DNA of 64,000 nt, taken from NCBI RefSeq assembly GCF_030052815.1, contig NW_026614840.1:248001-312000 (forward strand), given 5' to 3'. Source of the DNA: Hevea brasiliensis. Taxonomy: Eukaryota > Streptophyta > Magnoliopsida > Malpighiales > Euphorbiaceae. The notes beneath the pieces were generated by a model that worked only from the letters and a program-made list of their open reading frames with translations, was not told the DNA's origin and did no database searches. This document shows, in pieces, positions 48,160-60,360 of this stretch; position 1 is the stretch's first letter, and every line of letters starts with the position of its first letter. The position numbers were made by a program, and so were the translations under genes.

Positions 48160-51100
48160 TGTAACACCCTAATTTGTGATGCGTTACTGCATTCGGTGAC
48201 CGATCTTTGTCAGGACAGCTAGGATGCCTAGAATACTTCAATCTGAGTGAGGAGACATAAAATAATGACATACAAGAACAGACCAACAACGAAACAATCA
48301 TAGCAACGAAATGTAACCGAGTACGTGAGCCGGGAAACCTAGCGATGGGTGATCAGACTGGAAGTCACGGCGTGGACGTTGACTAGCTCCCTGTGGGAAC
48401 CACAGGAAACATTTTTAGTAATTTAATAGAACATTGTTTAAGAGTAAATATCATTATATATATCAAATAAAAATTAAATAATTAGTTAAAAGAAAATTGA
48501 GAAATCGAAAAAGCAGACAAAATACGATTATTCTAGAAAAATCGGAAAGCCACGAACAGGGGCATTATGGTCATTTGACATCCCGAAGTGTCTTTTGACC
48601 TAAATTTTCCATTAAAAATAAATAATATTACACTTAGAAAATGAAATGAAAAATTAAATTGGTGGTACCTAAAGTAAATAGTGAGAATTAAGGGTTTAAT
48701 GTAGGATTAAGTGAAAGTAACTTATAATATGAATTAATTAGAGTAAGTGGACCACTAAGGGAATAAAATAAACACATTATGGGGCTGATGTAAGTCCACT
48801 ATGTCCAGCAGCCACTTCATCTTCTTCATTTACCATCCAAGCCGTGAATGAAGGAGAGAAAACTCCATGGACATTTTCATGCAAGCTTGATCCCTCCTTC
48901 CATTTCAACTCCATTCACTTAGTGTTCTTCACTAAAATTTGTCTACACATCACAAGGAAGATATTGATACCAATTTTGGGAAGTTTGGTGAAGGTTTAGC
49001 AATTTACAATTAAAGGTAAGTTTGCATTTTTGAGAAGTTCTTTGTTAAAGTTTATGTTTATGTTATGGGTATTGGTTTGGTGAAGGAAAATTTTGAGTTT
49101 GAAGGGTTATTGTTGTTGCCATTTTGGACAGCCATGGGTGACGTTTTTGATGAGGTATTTGTGTATATAATTGATGAGAAATAATGTTAATCATGGTGAT
49201 TTAGTAACCTAGTGATTTAATGCATGTATATATGGTGAATGATGCACTTTGATGGGAATTGGCATATGGTACGGCAATGTGATGTTGATGAATGAATTGT
49301 GGCAGCTTGTGGACACTTGAATAATGGTGTATATTGAAGGGAGTGTGGGCAGCATATTGACCTAGAAGGATTGATGATATGTATGTCAATTTACATTGTA
49401 AAGTGTATGTAAAGTTTGTAATGTTTAGGTGTGTTTGTAATGGTACTTAGAAATTGTAATTGTGAGTGATATTGGTGTGTTGAGGGTGATTGGAATCTGC
49501 CCAAAATAATGCTAATGTTATGTAGAAAATGTTGTTGGTAATGTGCCAAAACAGTTTGGTAGGGTATGGAAGTAAACCTTGCAAAGGTAAGTGTGTGTTT
49601 GAAGTTGGGATGTGAATTGCATATTGAGGGCAGTGTATATTTTAGCCTATAACCTTGAATGTGTAACCTCAATTGGTATGAGACCAATTTGAGGTGAAAC
49701 TAGCCACAAAATGTGCCAACTTTCATTGAGAAACCATGCCAAAATTCTGCTTGCAAGGTGACCTAAAAAAATGACCAATTCGGATTAGGTGCAATTAGGA
49801 CCTGAAAAATGACCAATTGGGCAGCAGTGAGTGTTTAGGCCATAACTCACTCAAACCAGGTCCAATTGACCTGAAATTTTGACCAAGAATAGTTAAGACC
49901 CATACCTACAAGTCTTATGAAGACACCAAAGCCCAGAAATGACCATAAGCAAGTCAAACAACTTGCACAAGTTCGGGTCCAAAAACTGGCCGAACCAGAA
50001 TTGACCACTTTGACCTAAAATGGTACCATTTGACCAGCAATAGTGTAATGACCATAACTTGGTCTACTTAACTCGGATTGACCTGAAATTTTGCACCGCG
50101 TGCAATAAGACCTAGATCTACAAGTTTGTAGTTTCGACCGAGACCGAAAACCGAGGAACTAGATCGTCGGTTAGGTCAATCCAGTGTTCCGGAATCATGC
50201 AATGTGCATTAAAAGGCACTCAGCGTGTAAATGACTTTGGTAAACCATACAACACCTAAAACCCTATCTAGGGTGACATATTAACGACACTAAAACCTAT
50301 TTTACCTAAAAGCGCGCGAGGGTCGGTATAATAGGTGATTAAGCGAATAATTGAGTTCAGTGCATTATTTACCATACCCCATCGATAGAGACAATTTAAT
50401 TTAGTACTGAAACACTTCAAATTGTGTTTCTCAGTTAACAAGGACTCAAAGAAAAGGGAAAGAAATCTTGAGTCAAGACCAGAGACAAATATCGAGGTTT
50501 GTGCACAACAAACTGTTTCTTTTGAATTATTTTCAATGGAAATAAATATTATTTATTTATATATCATTGTTTTAAATTGTGGAAGTGTGTTAGATGGACA
50601 CTTATTGATTGAAAAATATTGTGAATGGTTTGAAACTGTGAAAAACTATTTGAATGACATTGATGGATACTTATTGATTGAAAAGCACTGTAAATGGTTT
50701 GAAACCACAGCTATCATGTATATTGATTGTATTCCTCTCTAGCTTGTCTAGTGGGATGAATTGAATTCCCTCTCTTTGAAGTGTTGAGGTGTGTGCTGTT
50801 GAGGACGAATAGAATGAGTACTCATATTTTTGCTAGCTAGCCATGTTATTCCTCATTAGTCATCGACTTTTGGGATGAATTGAATACCTCATTAGCCATC
50901 GGCTTTTGGGATGAATTGAATTATGGATCATGATTAATGTGTGTGATTTATTGATGTGTATTGTGAGATTGTGAAATGGATTTAAACTCTCATTGACATA
51001 TCTTGTCTTTTGAATTCAAACTGATCGACTTATGGAAAATTATAGTGATATTGAGAAATGGAGTTAAAATACTAGTTGACAAAAATTGTCTTTAATTTAA

Positions 51101-51803
51101 TAATGATTTTAAGTATCAACAATATACATGACTTATGAATTGTGATTTAAATTGGATTTGGTTAATGTTGTGCACCATCGAGACATTGTCTCGTGATAGC
51201 TTTATTCTTGTCCCGGTAGAGAGATAGGCAGGCGTGGACTAGGCATATACATCCAAATGAGGATTACAGTATATTGAGTATACCGCTTTTGCTTTTTTAT
51301 CTTGTAATGTTTGACACTTTATGTACATATTGTATTTGGTTTTGAGCTTTTGTAAATTAAATTGGACCTTGAAGTTGTATATTAATTATGAGTGTTTTGG
51401 ATTGTAAATGTTGTATTATATTTCCTTATCTCTGAGTTTGAAAAGTTTCTATGGAATTGAGTTGATAAATTGTTGTGTTGAGAAATGTATTGGAGTTGAG
51501 ATTTGGGAAAATTATTGAAGTGCTTTTTCTGAGGTTTTACGAAGAAGCTGTTTTGTCCAAAATACAGATGGCACTCTGCCAAAATTTTCTGAAATTCCAA
51601 ATAAACCAAATGAGTTAGTGGTTTCACTTGATCCACCAAAGTTTTTAATACACTGTAAATAGTGCTCACCATGGTAAAAGAAGTAAGAAAAGTTTTTAAA
51701 ATCCCTTGTAGTATATTTAATGGGTTATCAGTAAACGGAGTTGGTAATTCATTAGGTATACTACGGGATCATGTTATGCCTTACAGAGGGTTTGGGTGTG
51801 ACA
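48160..51803 (+). mobile_element. G6 first LTR
   Basis: 3644 bp, TGTAACACCC... to ...GGGTGTGACA, after CCACG (48155-48159). From about 48566 to 50110 it is almost identical to the second LTR; outside that block it differs by many small indels. It contains two ~200-bp units (about 49840, 50052), inverted repeat CTGAAACAC/GTGTTTC at 50407-50430 and a hairpin with arms CGAGAC/GTCTCG at 51179-51193. Confidence 0.92.
50594..50910 (+). repeat. Short tandem duplications in G6 LTR
   Basis: A 68-bp unit (GATGGACACTTATTGATTG, 50594 and 50662) and a 36-bp unit (CCTCATTAGTCATCGACTTT, 50851 and 50887), two copies each. Both recur in the second LTR near 58970-59040 and 59226-59265. Confidence 0.75.
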
Positions 51804-51811
51804 TGTTTTGG

Positions 51812-51823
51812 TGGTATCAGAGC
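51812..51823 (+). promoter_or_regulatory. G6 first primer binding site
   Basis: TGGTATCAGAGC, perfect initiator-Met-type PBS, eight bases after the LTR. Confidence 0.93.
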
Positions 51824-51989
51824 AAAGTTTTTAAATTCTGTTTTCACTGTTAATTGAATGTCCTTTCTTCATAGTACAACCGCTCAATATCATTGTTTGA
51901 TACATACAAGACATTACTGAGATAAATATGCACTAACGAGTGAATATTCTTGTGTTATTGTTCAGAAAGCTAAGATCCTCGCATTGAAT

Positions 51990-53190
51990 ATGGAAGAGGG
52001 TGATCGTTCATCGATCAGTCTATTGAGGTGAGTGCAAGGGATGCCCAGTGTACAAAATGTCGGTGGTTGGCGGCACGGCCCTGCGATCTGCGATTTCTGC
52101 TTTCGATTCGCTCGTGGATGGCTGCAATATTCCAACAAATGGTGTGTAATGCGCCTACTCAAGTCCCAATTGGACACCCGTGGTACAACCACGATCTCCT
52201 ACAAAGCGATATGATAAATTGATGAAGTATGGGGCTCTGAGTTTAAGGGGACGATAGATCCTATAGAAGGCTAGCAGTGGTTAGAGAGGATGGATAGGGT
52301 GTTCAAGAAACTTCATTGTCAGAGGAGCTCGGACTTGAATACTCGGTATCCTTACTACAAGGGGATGCTTATGGTGGTGGAAAACCATTCCCCACGATGC
52401 AGTAGAACTGCGATCTTGACTGGAATGACTTCCTCGGGAATTGAGGCAAATACATCCACGATGCCTATGTAGACCGAAGCGCAAGAATTCTTAAGTTTGA
52501 AAGCAGAGGAGGCGGATCGGTGGTGAGTATGAAAGAGAATTTTCCCGCCTTAGCCATTATGCAGTGAGTCTACTCTCTACCAGCAGGGAGAGATGCAAGA
52601 GGTTTGAAACTGGCTTGAAGCCTAGTATCAGAGTACAAGTGCTCGGCTTCAAACACACTAACTTCTCTGAACTTGTTTCTCAAGCCCTAGAGTTGGAAAG
52701 AGTTGAGTTTGAGACGCTCACGAGAAGAAGAGGTCGGAGAAGACAGAGAAAGAGGGAAAATCAGTAGATCAGAGTTCCAGTGGTCATACTGGAAAGAGGA
52801 AGAACTATGGGGGACATGGCAGAGGTGGCAAGAAATCTGGTAGGGGAAGACATTCGGGACAGAGACCTCCCCTATCGGCCAAGAGTACCGAGTTCCTACC
52901 CTCCGCCAATGTGAAACTTGTGGAAAGAATCATGGTGGAATCTGTTACAAGGCTATTGGAGCTGTTATAAGCTGTGGAGGCACCGGACACTTTGCCAAGG
53001 CGCACCGATGGTCGCGAGTTGGACCACCTCCTACTCTGCGGAAGGGTCGATTGAGCCACTGTCACGAAGCTCACAACCACCTAGCAGGTAGAGGCGGGGT
53101 AGAGGTAACCCAGTGACGGCCAAGGCACGATAAAGCAGTCGAGAACAAGGCGATTGCTCGATCGAGTCTATGCCATGAGACAGAGGAAGA
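51990..53190 (+). pseudogene. G6 copy 1 gag
   Basis: The start MEEGDRS is at 51990. Capsid segments appear in shifting frames: FQQMV, KLMKYG, ERMDRVFKKLHC and LSTSRERCKRFETGLKPSIR (52567 onward), then FSELVSQALELERVEF. A zinc-knuckle region CETCGKNHGGICYKAIG starts at 52910 and is followed by a degraded second knuckle (about 52975-53010). At least six frame changes occur. Nearly all coincide with CAG/CTG triplets, so the gene may be less damaged in reality. Confidence 0.82.
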
Positions 53191-53690
53191 GGCGAGACAT
53201 CGATGTAGTGGCTGGTACCTTCTCAACTTTTAACGAGAATGTGTTTGTGTTATTTGATCCTGGTTCTACCCATTCTTATGTGAGTGCTAGCATCATTGAT
53301 TGCATTCTTTGTTCCATGTACAAAAATGGACTTTGAGGTGCTAGTAACAAGTCCGCTAGGACAGAGGTCGGGTTAATAGGATGTATAGAGATTGCCCTTT
53401 GGTGATCCAAGGACACACTTTCTGTCGATCTCATTGAAATGCCCTTCAGAGATTATGATATCATCTTGGGCATGGATTGGTTAGCTAGGCATCATGCCAT
53501 GATTGGTATGGGCGAAAGATCACTTTTGGTCTCCTCGATGCTGATGTGGTGATACATGGGGAGAGGCTATTGCCATCCAACATCATTTGGTGCACTAGCG
53601 GAAAAATGATCGAGAAAAGGGTGTGAAGCATACTTGGCACATGTGGTAGACACCCAAGTGGGAGTCGGCATTGAAGGACATCCCTACGGT
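53191..53690 (+). pseudogene. G6 copy 1 protease
   Basis: VVAGTFSTFNENVFVLF is followed by the active-site region DPGSTHSYVSA (DPGST at 53256-53270). The family norm is D-S-G-S-T, so the Ser is altered at a CTG-containing position. IILGMDWL, the conserved protease C-terminal motif, is at about 53462-53485 in another frame. Confidence 0.83.
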
Positions 53691-54480
53691 ACATGACTTT
53701 CGACGTGTTTCTGATGAATTGCGGGATTACCTCCGGAAGAGAAGTGCGATTTGAAATTAATGTTACTGCTGGTGTGGATCCAATCTCCATAACGCCATAC
53801 GAATGGCACCAGCAGAGTTGAAGGAGTGAAGATCTGATTACAAGAATTACTTGAAAAGGGCTTCATCCGCCCTAGTGTGTCACCTTGGGGAGCACCGGTA
53901 TTGTTTTTAAGAAGAAGGATGGTACTCTCCGCATGCATTGACTACGACGGTTGAATAGGGTGACAATAAAGAAACAGATATCCATTGCCTCGCATTGATG
54001 ATCCATTCGATCGATTGAAGTCGTGATATTCTCCAAAATTGATTTGCGATCGTTATCATCGGTTGAAGGTGCAAGAGCGAGTATCCCAAAAGCGCTTTGA
54101 ACTTCGGTATGGCCACTATGAGTTTCTAGTAATGCCATTCGGGTTAACAAATGCTCCATTTGCTTTTATGGATCGATGAACACTATCTTGGACCATATCT
54201 TGATCAATTTGTGGTGGTGTTTATTGATGACATTTTGATATACTCGAGGAGTGCAGAGGAGCATGATAGACATCTGCGGATTATGCTGCAGATTTTAAGG
54301 GAGAAAGAAGCATGCGCCAAATTGTGAAATGTGAATTTTGGTGAAGGAAATCTCCTTTTGGGACATGTTGTGTCATTTGAAGGGATCAAGGTAGATTCGG
54401 CAAGGTAGAAGCTATCCTTAATTGGAAGCCGCCGGGAACATCATAGAAATTCGCGATTTTAGGCTTAGTGGATATTACTG
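53691..54480 (+). pseudogene. G6 copy 1 reverse transcriptase
   Basis: Visible landmarks: ISITPYEWHQQS-type start near 53780, [17 protein letters not shown] near 53850, [16 protein letters not shown] near 54110, the catalytic FIDD at 54220-54231 followed by [12 protein letters not shown], and LLLGHVVSFEGIKVDS near 54360. Frameshifts separate these blocks. Confidence 0.87.
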
Positions 54481-54970
54481 TCGGTTTGTGAAGGGATTCT
54501 CTATGTTATCTTCTCCACCGACCAATTTGCCGGAAAGATGTAAAATTTCGGTGGGTGATAAATGTCATCAGAGTTTTTATGATTTGAAGAGGTGCTTAAC
54601 TGAAGCTCCAGTTCTCACTTTACCTACTCCGGGTAAAGAATACACAGTTTATAGTGATGCTTCTCACAATGGGTTAGGCTGTGTACTGATGCAAGATCGG
54701 AATGTCATTGCTTATGCATCACGCAAGCTGAAACCGCATGACAGGAACTACCCAACACATGATGCAGGTTAGCGGCTATTGTTTTTGCTCTCAAGATCCT
54801 GGAGACACTATTTGTATGGGGAGAAATGCTACATTTACAGATCACAAGAGCTTGAAGTACTTAGGCACCCGAAGGAATTGAATTTGAGGCGGAGAGATGG
54901 TTAAAACTCATTAAAGATTTTGATTGCTTAATAGACTATCGGCCGGGGAAAGCAAATGTGGTGGTGGCGC
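54481..54970 (+). pseudogene. G6 copy 1 RNase H
   Basis: [30 protein letters not shown] (about 54606-54695), [17 protein letters not shown], then [13 protein letters not shown] and the DFDCLIDY tether. Catalytic Asp is in YSDAS. Compared with copy 2, changes cluster at CAG/CTG. Confidence 0.87.
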
Positions 54971-55990
54971 CTTAAGTCATAAGACTATGGCAAGTCTCGA
55001 GTTTCTCCTTTGTCCATGGTATATGAATTGAAAGCACTGACATGCTAGTTTAGAGATTGATGATGAGGAATGACGGTAGTTGCATGGCATGTACGGCGGT
55101 GTTGATTGATCGGATCGTAATGGTGCCGCAGTGATGAAAAATATCGGAAGGCTGAAAGAAGTTCGACATGGCAAGAAACACGAATTCTCTGTGAGAGATG
55201 ATGGTTTATTGCTACATCGAAGCGAATGTGCGTTCCTAGTGATGTGGAATTGAGACAGATCATTATGAAGGAAGCACATGAGTCTCCATTTGCTATGCAC
55301 CACTGGTGGAACTAAGATGTCTGAGAGGGTGAAAGAGCATTCTTGGTGGATGGGTATGAAGAGAGATATAGTGAATTCGTTTCCAAATGCCTAACTTGTC
55401 GCAAGTAAAGGCGAACATCAAGTTCGGTGGTTTGTTACATCCTTTGTCGATGCAGTGGAAATGGGAGCGAATAACTATGGATTTTGTTACAGGACTTCCA
55501 AGGACACGAGTAGTCATGATGCGGTATGGGTTATAGTTGTGATTGACTAAGTCTGCTCACTTTTGCGATTCGGATGGACTATAGCACAGAAAGATTGGCG
55601 GATTGTACATATATGAGATTGTAAAGCGCATGGAGTGCAGTATCAATTGTGTCTGCGGAGATCCTAGGTTCACTTCTAGATTCAGGGTAGTCTTGAAAGC
55701 CCTAGGAACTAGATTGAACTTGACCTGACATTCCACCCACAGACAGATGGCGATCGAGAGGGTTATTCGGATATTGGAGGATATGCTACGGGCTTGTGTG
55801 ATTGAATTTGAAGGTAGTTGGGATACACACTTGCCTTTGATTGAGTTTGCTTATAACAACGACTACCAATCAAGCATAGGGATGCCTCCATATGAAGCTT
55901 TGTATGGCAGAAGTGCGAACTCCCTTATGTTGGGATGAAGTAGGTGAAAGGAAGATGATTGGGCGTAAATTGTCCAGTGAGACAGAGGAA
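54971..55990 (+). pseudogene. G6 copy 1 integrase
   Basis: Zinc-binding region: KEAHESPFAMH (55270) and CLTCRK (about 55388). Core: WERITMDFVTGLPR with first catalytic Asp near 55480, DPRFTSRF near 55663 (second Asp region), and FHPQTDG...ERVIRILEDMLRACV (about 55731-55800) with Glu. IEFAYNNDYQSSIGMPPYEALYGR (55840-55915) is clean. Fragments lie in all three frames. Confidence 0.88.
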
Positions 55991-56500
55991 AAGATCAGTT
56001 GATCGAGAGATAGGCTCAAGGTGCATCGGGCCGTCAAAAGTCCTATGTTGATCTCAAGAGAAGAGATATTGAGTATGCAATGGGTGATAAGGTATTCCTC
56101 AAAGTTTCTCCTTGGAAGAGGATTATGAGATTTGTGAAAGGGAAACTAAGTCCTCGTTTCATCGGACCATATGAAGTTACGGAAAGAGTGGGTCCTTTAG
56201 CATACCGGTTGGCATTACCTCCAGGCTAGCAAGGATACACAATGTCTTCCATGTGTCCATGTTAAGGAGAGTGCAGTCGACCCATCTCATGTACTAACAT
56301 TGAAGAGATTGAAGTAAATCTAGACCTCTCATATGAGGAAGAACCCATAAAAATTAAGCTTATGAGGTGAAACAGTGAGGAACAAGCAGATACACCTAGT
56401 TAAAGTCTTTGTGGAACCATCATTCAGCTAGGAAGCTACTTGGGAACGTGAAGAGGATATGAGGAGACAGCACCCACACTGTTCAGAGACTAATGCGAGT
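55991..56500 (+). pseudogene. G6 copy 1 integrase C terminus and chromodomain-like tail
   Basis: A GPY/F-type module (GDKVFLKVSPWKRIMRFVKGKLSPRFIGPYEV, about 56080-56180) is followed by SYEEEPIKI near 56325, then KVFVEPSFS and ATWEREEDMRRQHPH (about 56400-56480). The spacing and the EATWE..E motif match the chromodomain of plant chromoviruses, thought to steer integration to heterochromatin. With 3.6-kb LTRs this fits the Tekay/Del group. Confidence 0.75.
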
Positions 56501-56520
56501 AAAAATTTGAGACGAAATTT

Positions 56521-56536
56521 ATTTAAGGGGGAGAAT
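56521..56536 (+). promoter_or_regulatory. G6 copy 1 polypurine tract
   Basis: AAGGGGGAGAA ends just before TGTAACACC of the second LTR; the usual position of the plus-strand primer. Confidence 0.9.
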
Positions 56537-59500
56537 TGTAACACCCTAATTTCGTGAGTGCGTTATTGTTCGGTGACCAGTCTTTGTCGGACTGACTAGG
56601 ATACTAAACCGTACTTCAATATGAGTGAGAGACATAAAATAATGAAATACAAGAAAAGAAAAACAAAGAAAAAAATCATAGCAAAGAAATGTAACCGAGT
56701 AAGTGAGCCGGGAAACCTAGCGATGGGTGACCGCACCGGGAAGTCACGGCGTGGACCGTTGACTAGCCACGGATTTGCGGGAACCCTGGGAAACATTTTT
56801 AGGACTTAAATAGACCATTGTTGAAGAGTAAATATCATTATAAAGATCAAAGAAAAATTAAATAATTAGTACAAAGAAAAGTGAGAAATCGAAAAACAGA
56901 CAAAATACGGTGTTACCGAAAAATCGGGAAAGCCACGAGCAGGGCATTATGGTCATTTGACATCCCGAAGTGTCTTTTGACCTAAATTTCCATTAAAAAT
57001 AAATAATATTACACTTAGAAAATGAAATGAAAAATTAAATTGGTGGTACCTAAAGTAAATAGTGAGAATTAAGGGTTTAATGTGGGATTAAGTGAAAGTA
57101 ACTTATAATATGAATTAATTAGAGTAAGTGGACCACTAAGGGAATAAAATAAACACATTATGGGGCTGATGTAAGTCCACTATGTCCAGCAGCCACTTCA
57201 TCTTCTTCATTTACCATCCAAGCCGTGAATGAAGGGAGAGAAAACTCCATGGACATTTTCATGCAAGCTTGATCCCTCCTTCCATTTCAACTCCATTCAC
57301 TTAGTGTTCTTCACTAAAATTTGTCTACACATCACAAGGAAGATATTGATACCAATTTTGGGAAGTTTGGTGAAGGTTTAGCAATTTACAATTAAAGGTA
57401 AGTTTGCATTTTTGAGAAGTTCTTTGTTAAAGTTTATGTTTATGTTATGGGTATTGGTTTGGTGAAGGAAAATTTTGAGTTTGAAGGGTTATTGTTGTTG
57501 CCATTTTGGACAGCCATGGGTCACGTTTTTGATGAGGTATTTGTGTATATAATTGATGAGAAATAATGTTAATCATGGTGATTTAGTAACCTAGTGATTT
57601 AATGCATGTATATATGGTGAATGATGCACTTTGATGGGAATTGGCATATGGTACGGCAATGTGATGTTGATGAATGAATTGTGGCAGCTTGTGGACACTT
57701 GAATAATGGTGTATATTGAAGGAGTGTGGGCAGCATATTGACCTAGAAGGATTGATGATATGTATGTCAATTTACATTGTAAAGTGTATGTAAAGTTTGT
57801 AATGTTTAGGTGTGTTTGTAATGGTACTTAGAAATTGTAATTGTGAGTGATATTGGTGTGTTGAGGGTGATTGGAATCTGCCCAAAATAATGCTAATGTT
57901 ATGTAGAAAATGTTGTTGGTAATGTGCCAAAACAGTTTGGTAGGGTATGGAAGTAAACCTTGCAAAGGTAAGTGTGTGTTTGAAGTTGGGATGTGAATTG
58001 CATATTGAGGGCAGTGTATATTTTAGCCTATAACCTTGAATGTGTAACCTCAATTGGTATGAGACCAATTTGAGGTGAAACTAGCCACAAAATGTGCCAA
58101 CTTTCATTGAGAAACCATGCCAAAATTCTGCTTGCAAGGTGACCTAAAAAAATGACCAATTCGGATTAGGTGCAATTAGGACCTGAAAAATGACCAATTG
58201 GGCAGCAGTGAGTGTTTAGGCCATAACTCACTCAAACCAGGTCCAATTGACCTGAAATTTTGACCAAGAATAGTTAAGACCCATACCTACAAGTCTTATG
58301 AAGACACCAAAGCCCAGAAATGACCATAAGCAAGTCAAACAACTTGCACAAGTTCGGGTCCAAAAACTGGCCGAACCAGAATTGACCACTTTGACCTAAA
58401 ATGGTACCATTTGACCAGCAATAGTGTAATGACCATAACTTGGTCTACTTAACTCGGATTGACCTGAAATTTTGCACCGCGTGCAATAAGACCTAGATCT
58501 ACAAGTTTGTAGTTTCGACCGAGACCCGAAAACCGAGGGAACTAGATCGTCCGGTTAGGTCAAACCAGTGTTCGGAATCCGACAATTTGAAATAAATTGC
58601 ACTAAGCGTGTAAATGAATTGGGTAAAACATACCAAACCTAAAACCCTATCGAGGGTGACATATTAACGACACTAAAACCTAATTTACCTAAAACGCATC
58701 GAGGGTCGGTATATTAGGTGATTAAGCGAATAATTGAGTTCGATGCATTATTTACGGACCCCATCGATAGAGACAATTTAATTTAATCTGAAACACTTCA
58801 AATTGTGTTTCTCGGTTAACAAGGACTCGAAAAGGGAAAGAAATCGAGTCAAGACCAGAGACAAATATCGAGGTTTGTGCACAACAAGCTTTCTTTTGAA
58901 TTATTTTCAATGGAAATAAATATTACTATTTATATATCATTGTTTTAAATTGTGGAAATGTGTTTGATGGACACTTATTGATTGAAAAATATTGTGAATG
59001 GTTTGAAAGCTGTGAAAAACTATTTGAATGACATTGATGGATACTTATTGATTGAAAAGCAACGTAAATGGTTTGAAACCACGGCTATCATGTATATTGA
59101 TTGTATTCCTCTCTAGCTTGTCTAGTGGGATGAATTGAATTCCTCTCTGGTGAAGTGTTGAGGTGTGTGCACTGTTGAGGCGAATAGAATGAGTACTCAT
59201 ATTTTTGCTAGCTAGCCATGTTATTCCTCATTAGTCATCGACTTTTGGGATGAATTGAATACCTCATTAGCCATCGGCTTTTGGGATGAATTGAATTATG
59301 GATCATGATTAAGTGTGTGTGATTTATTGATGTGTATTGTGAGATTGTGAAATGGATTTAAACTCTCATTGACATATCATCTTTTGAATTCAAACTGATC
59401 GACTTATGGAAAATTATTGTGATATTGAGAAATGGAGTTTAAATTCTTGTTGACAATTATTGTCTTGAATTTAATTATGATTTTAAGTATCCACAATTTA

Positions 59501-60175
59501 CATGACTTATGAATTGTGATATAAATTGGATTTTGTTAATTTAGTGCACAACTGATACATTGTCTCGTGATAGCTTTATTCTTTGTCGGTAGAGAGATAG
59601 GCAGCGTGAGACTAGGTGCATATACATCCATGAGGATTACAGTATATTGAGTATACCGCTTTGCTTTTTGTCTTGTAATGTATGACCTTTGTATGTACAT
59701 ATTGTATTTGGTTTTGAGCGGTTGTAAATTAAATTGTACCTTGAAGTTGTAAATTAATTATGAGTGTTTTGGATTGTAAAAGTTGTATTATATTTCCTTA
59801 TCTCAGACTTTGAAAAGTTTCTATGGAATTGAGTTGATAAATTGTTGTGTTGAGAAATGTATTGGAGTTGAGATTTGGGAAAATTATTGAAGTGCTTTTT
59901 TACGAGTTTTACAAGAAGCTGTTTTGTCCAAAATACGGATGGCACTCTGCCAAAATTTTCTGAAATTCCAAATAAACCAAATGAGTTAGTGGTTTCACTT
60001 GATCCACCAAAGTTTTTAATACACTGTAAATAGTGCTCACCACTTTGTAAAAAGAAGTAAGAAAAGTTTTTAAAATCCCTTGTAGTGTATTTAATGGGTT
60101 ATCGATGACGGAGTTGGTAATTCATTAGGTATACTACGGGATCATGTTATGCCTTACAGAGGGTAGGGTGTGACA
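56537..60175 (+). mobile_element. G6 second LTR (shared)
   Basis: 3639 bp, TGTAACACC... to ...GGGTGTGACA. It is the 3' LTR of copy 1 and also the 5' LTR of copy 2: it is followed not by a TSD but by another primer site and gag. The block 56957-58500 is almost identical to 48566-50110. Confidence 0.92.
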
Positions 60176-60183
60176 TGTTTTGG

Positions 60184-60194
60184 TGGTATCGAGC
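60184..60194 (+). promoter_or_regulatory. G6 second primer binding site, damaged
   Basis: TGGTATCGAGC, identical to the first site except that CAG reads CG (one base lost). Same offset from the LTR. Confidence 0.88.
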
Positions 60195-60360
60195 AAAGTT
60201 TTAAATTACATTTTCACTGTTATTTGAATGTCCTTTCTTCATAGTACAACCTGCTCAATATCATTGTTTGATACATACAAGACATTCTGAGTATAAATAT
60301 GCACTAACGAGTGAATATTCTTGTGTTATTGTTCAGAAAGCTAAGATCCTCGCATTGAAT

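Noticed and set aside
47960..48301. Repetitive minus-strand ORF
   Set aside because: It is the 46-bp array read in frame, crossing the G5/G6 junction.
49391..49687. 98-residue minus-strand ORF repeated exactly at 57772-58068
   Set aside because: The two copies are identical only because they lie in the near-identical block of the two G6 LTRs. Composition is low-complexity and no domain is seen.
51990..56500. G6 copy 1 as an ancient, heavily decayed element
   Set aside because: The damage is concentrated at CAG/CTG while the LTR core is nearly identical to its partner; age alone does not explain that.
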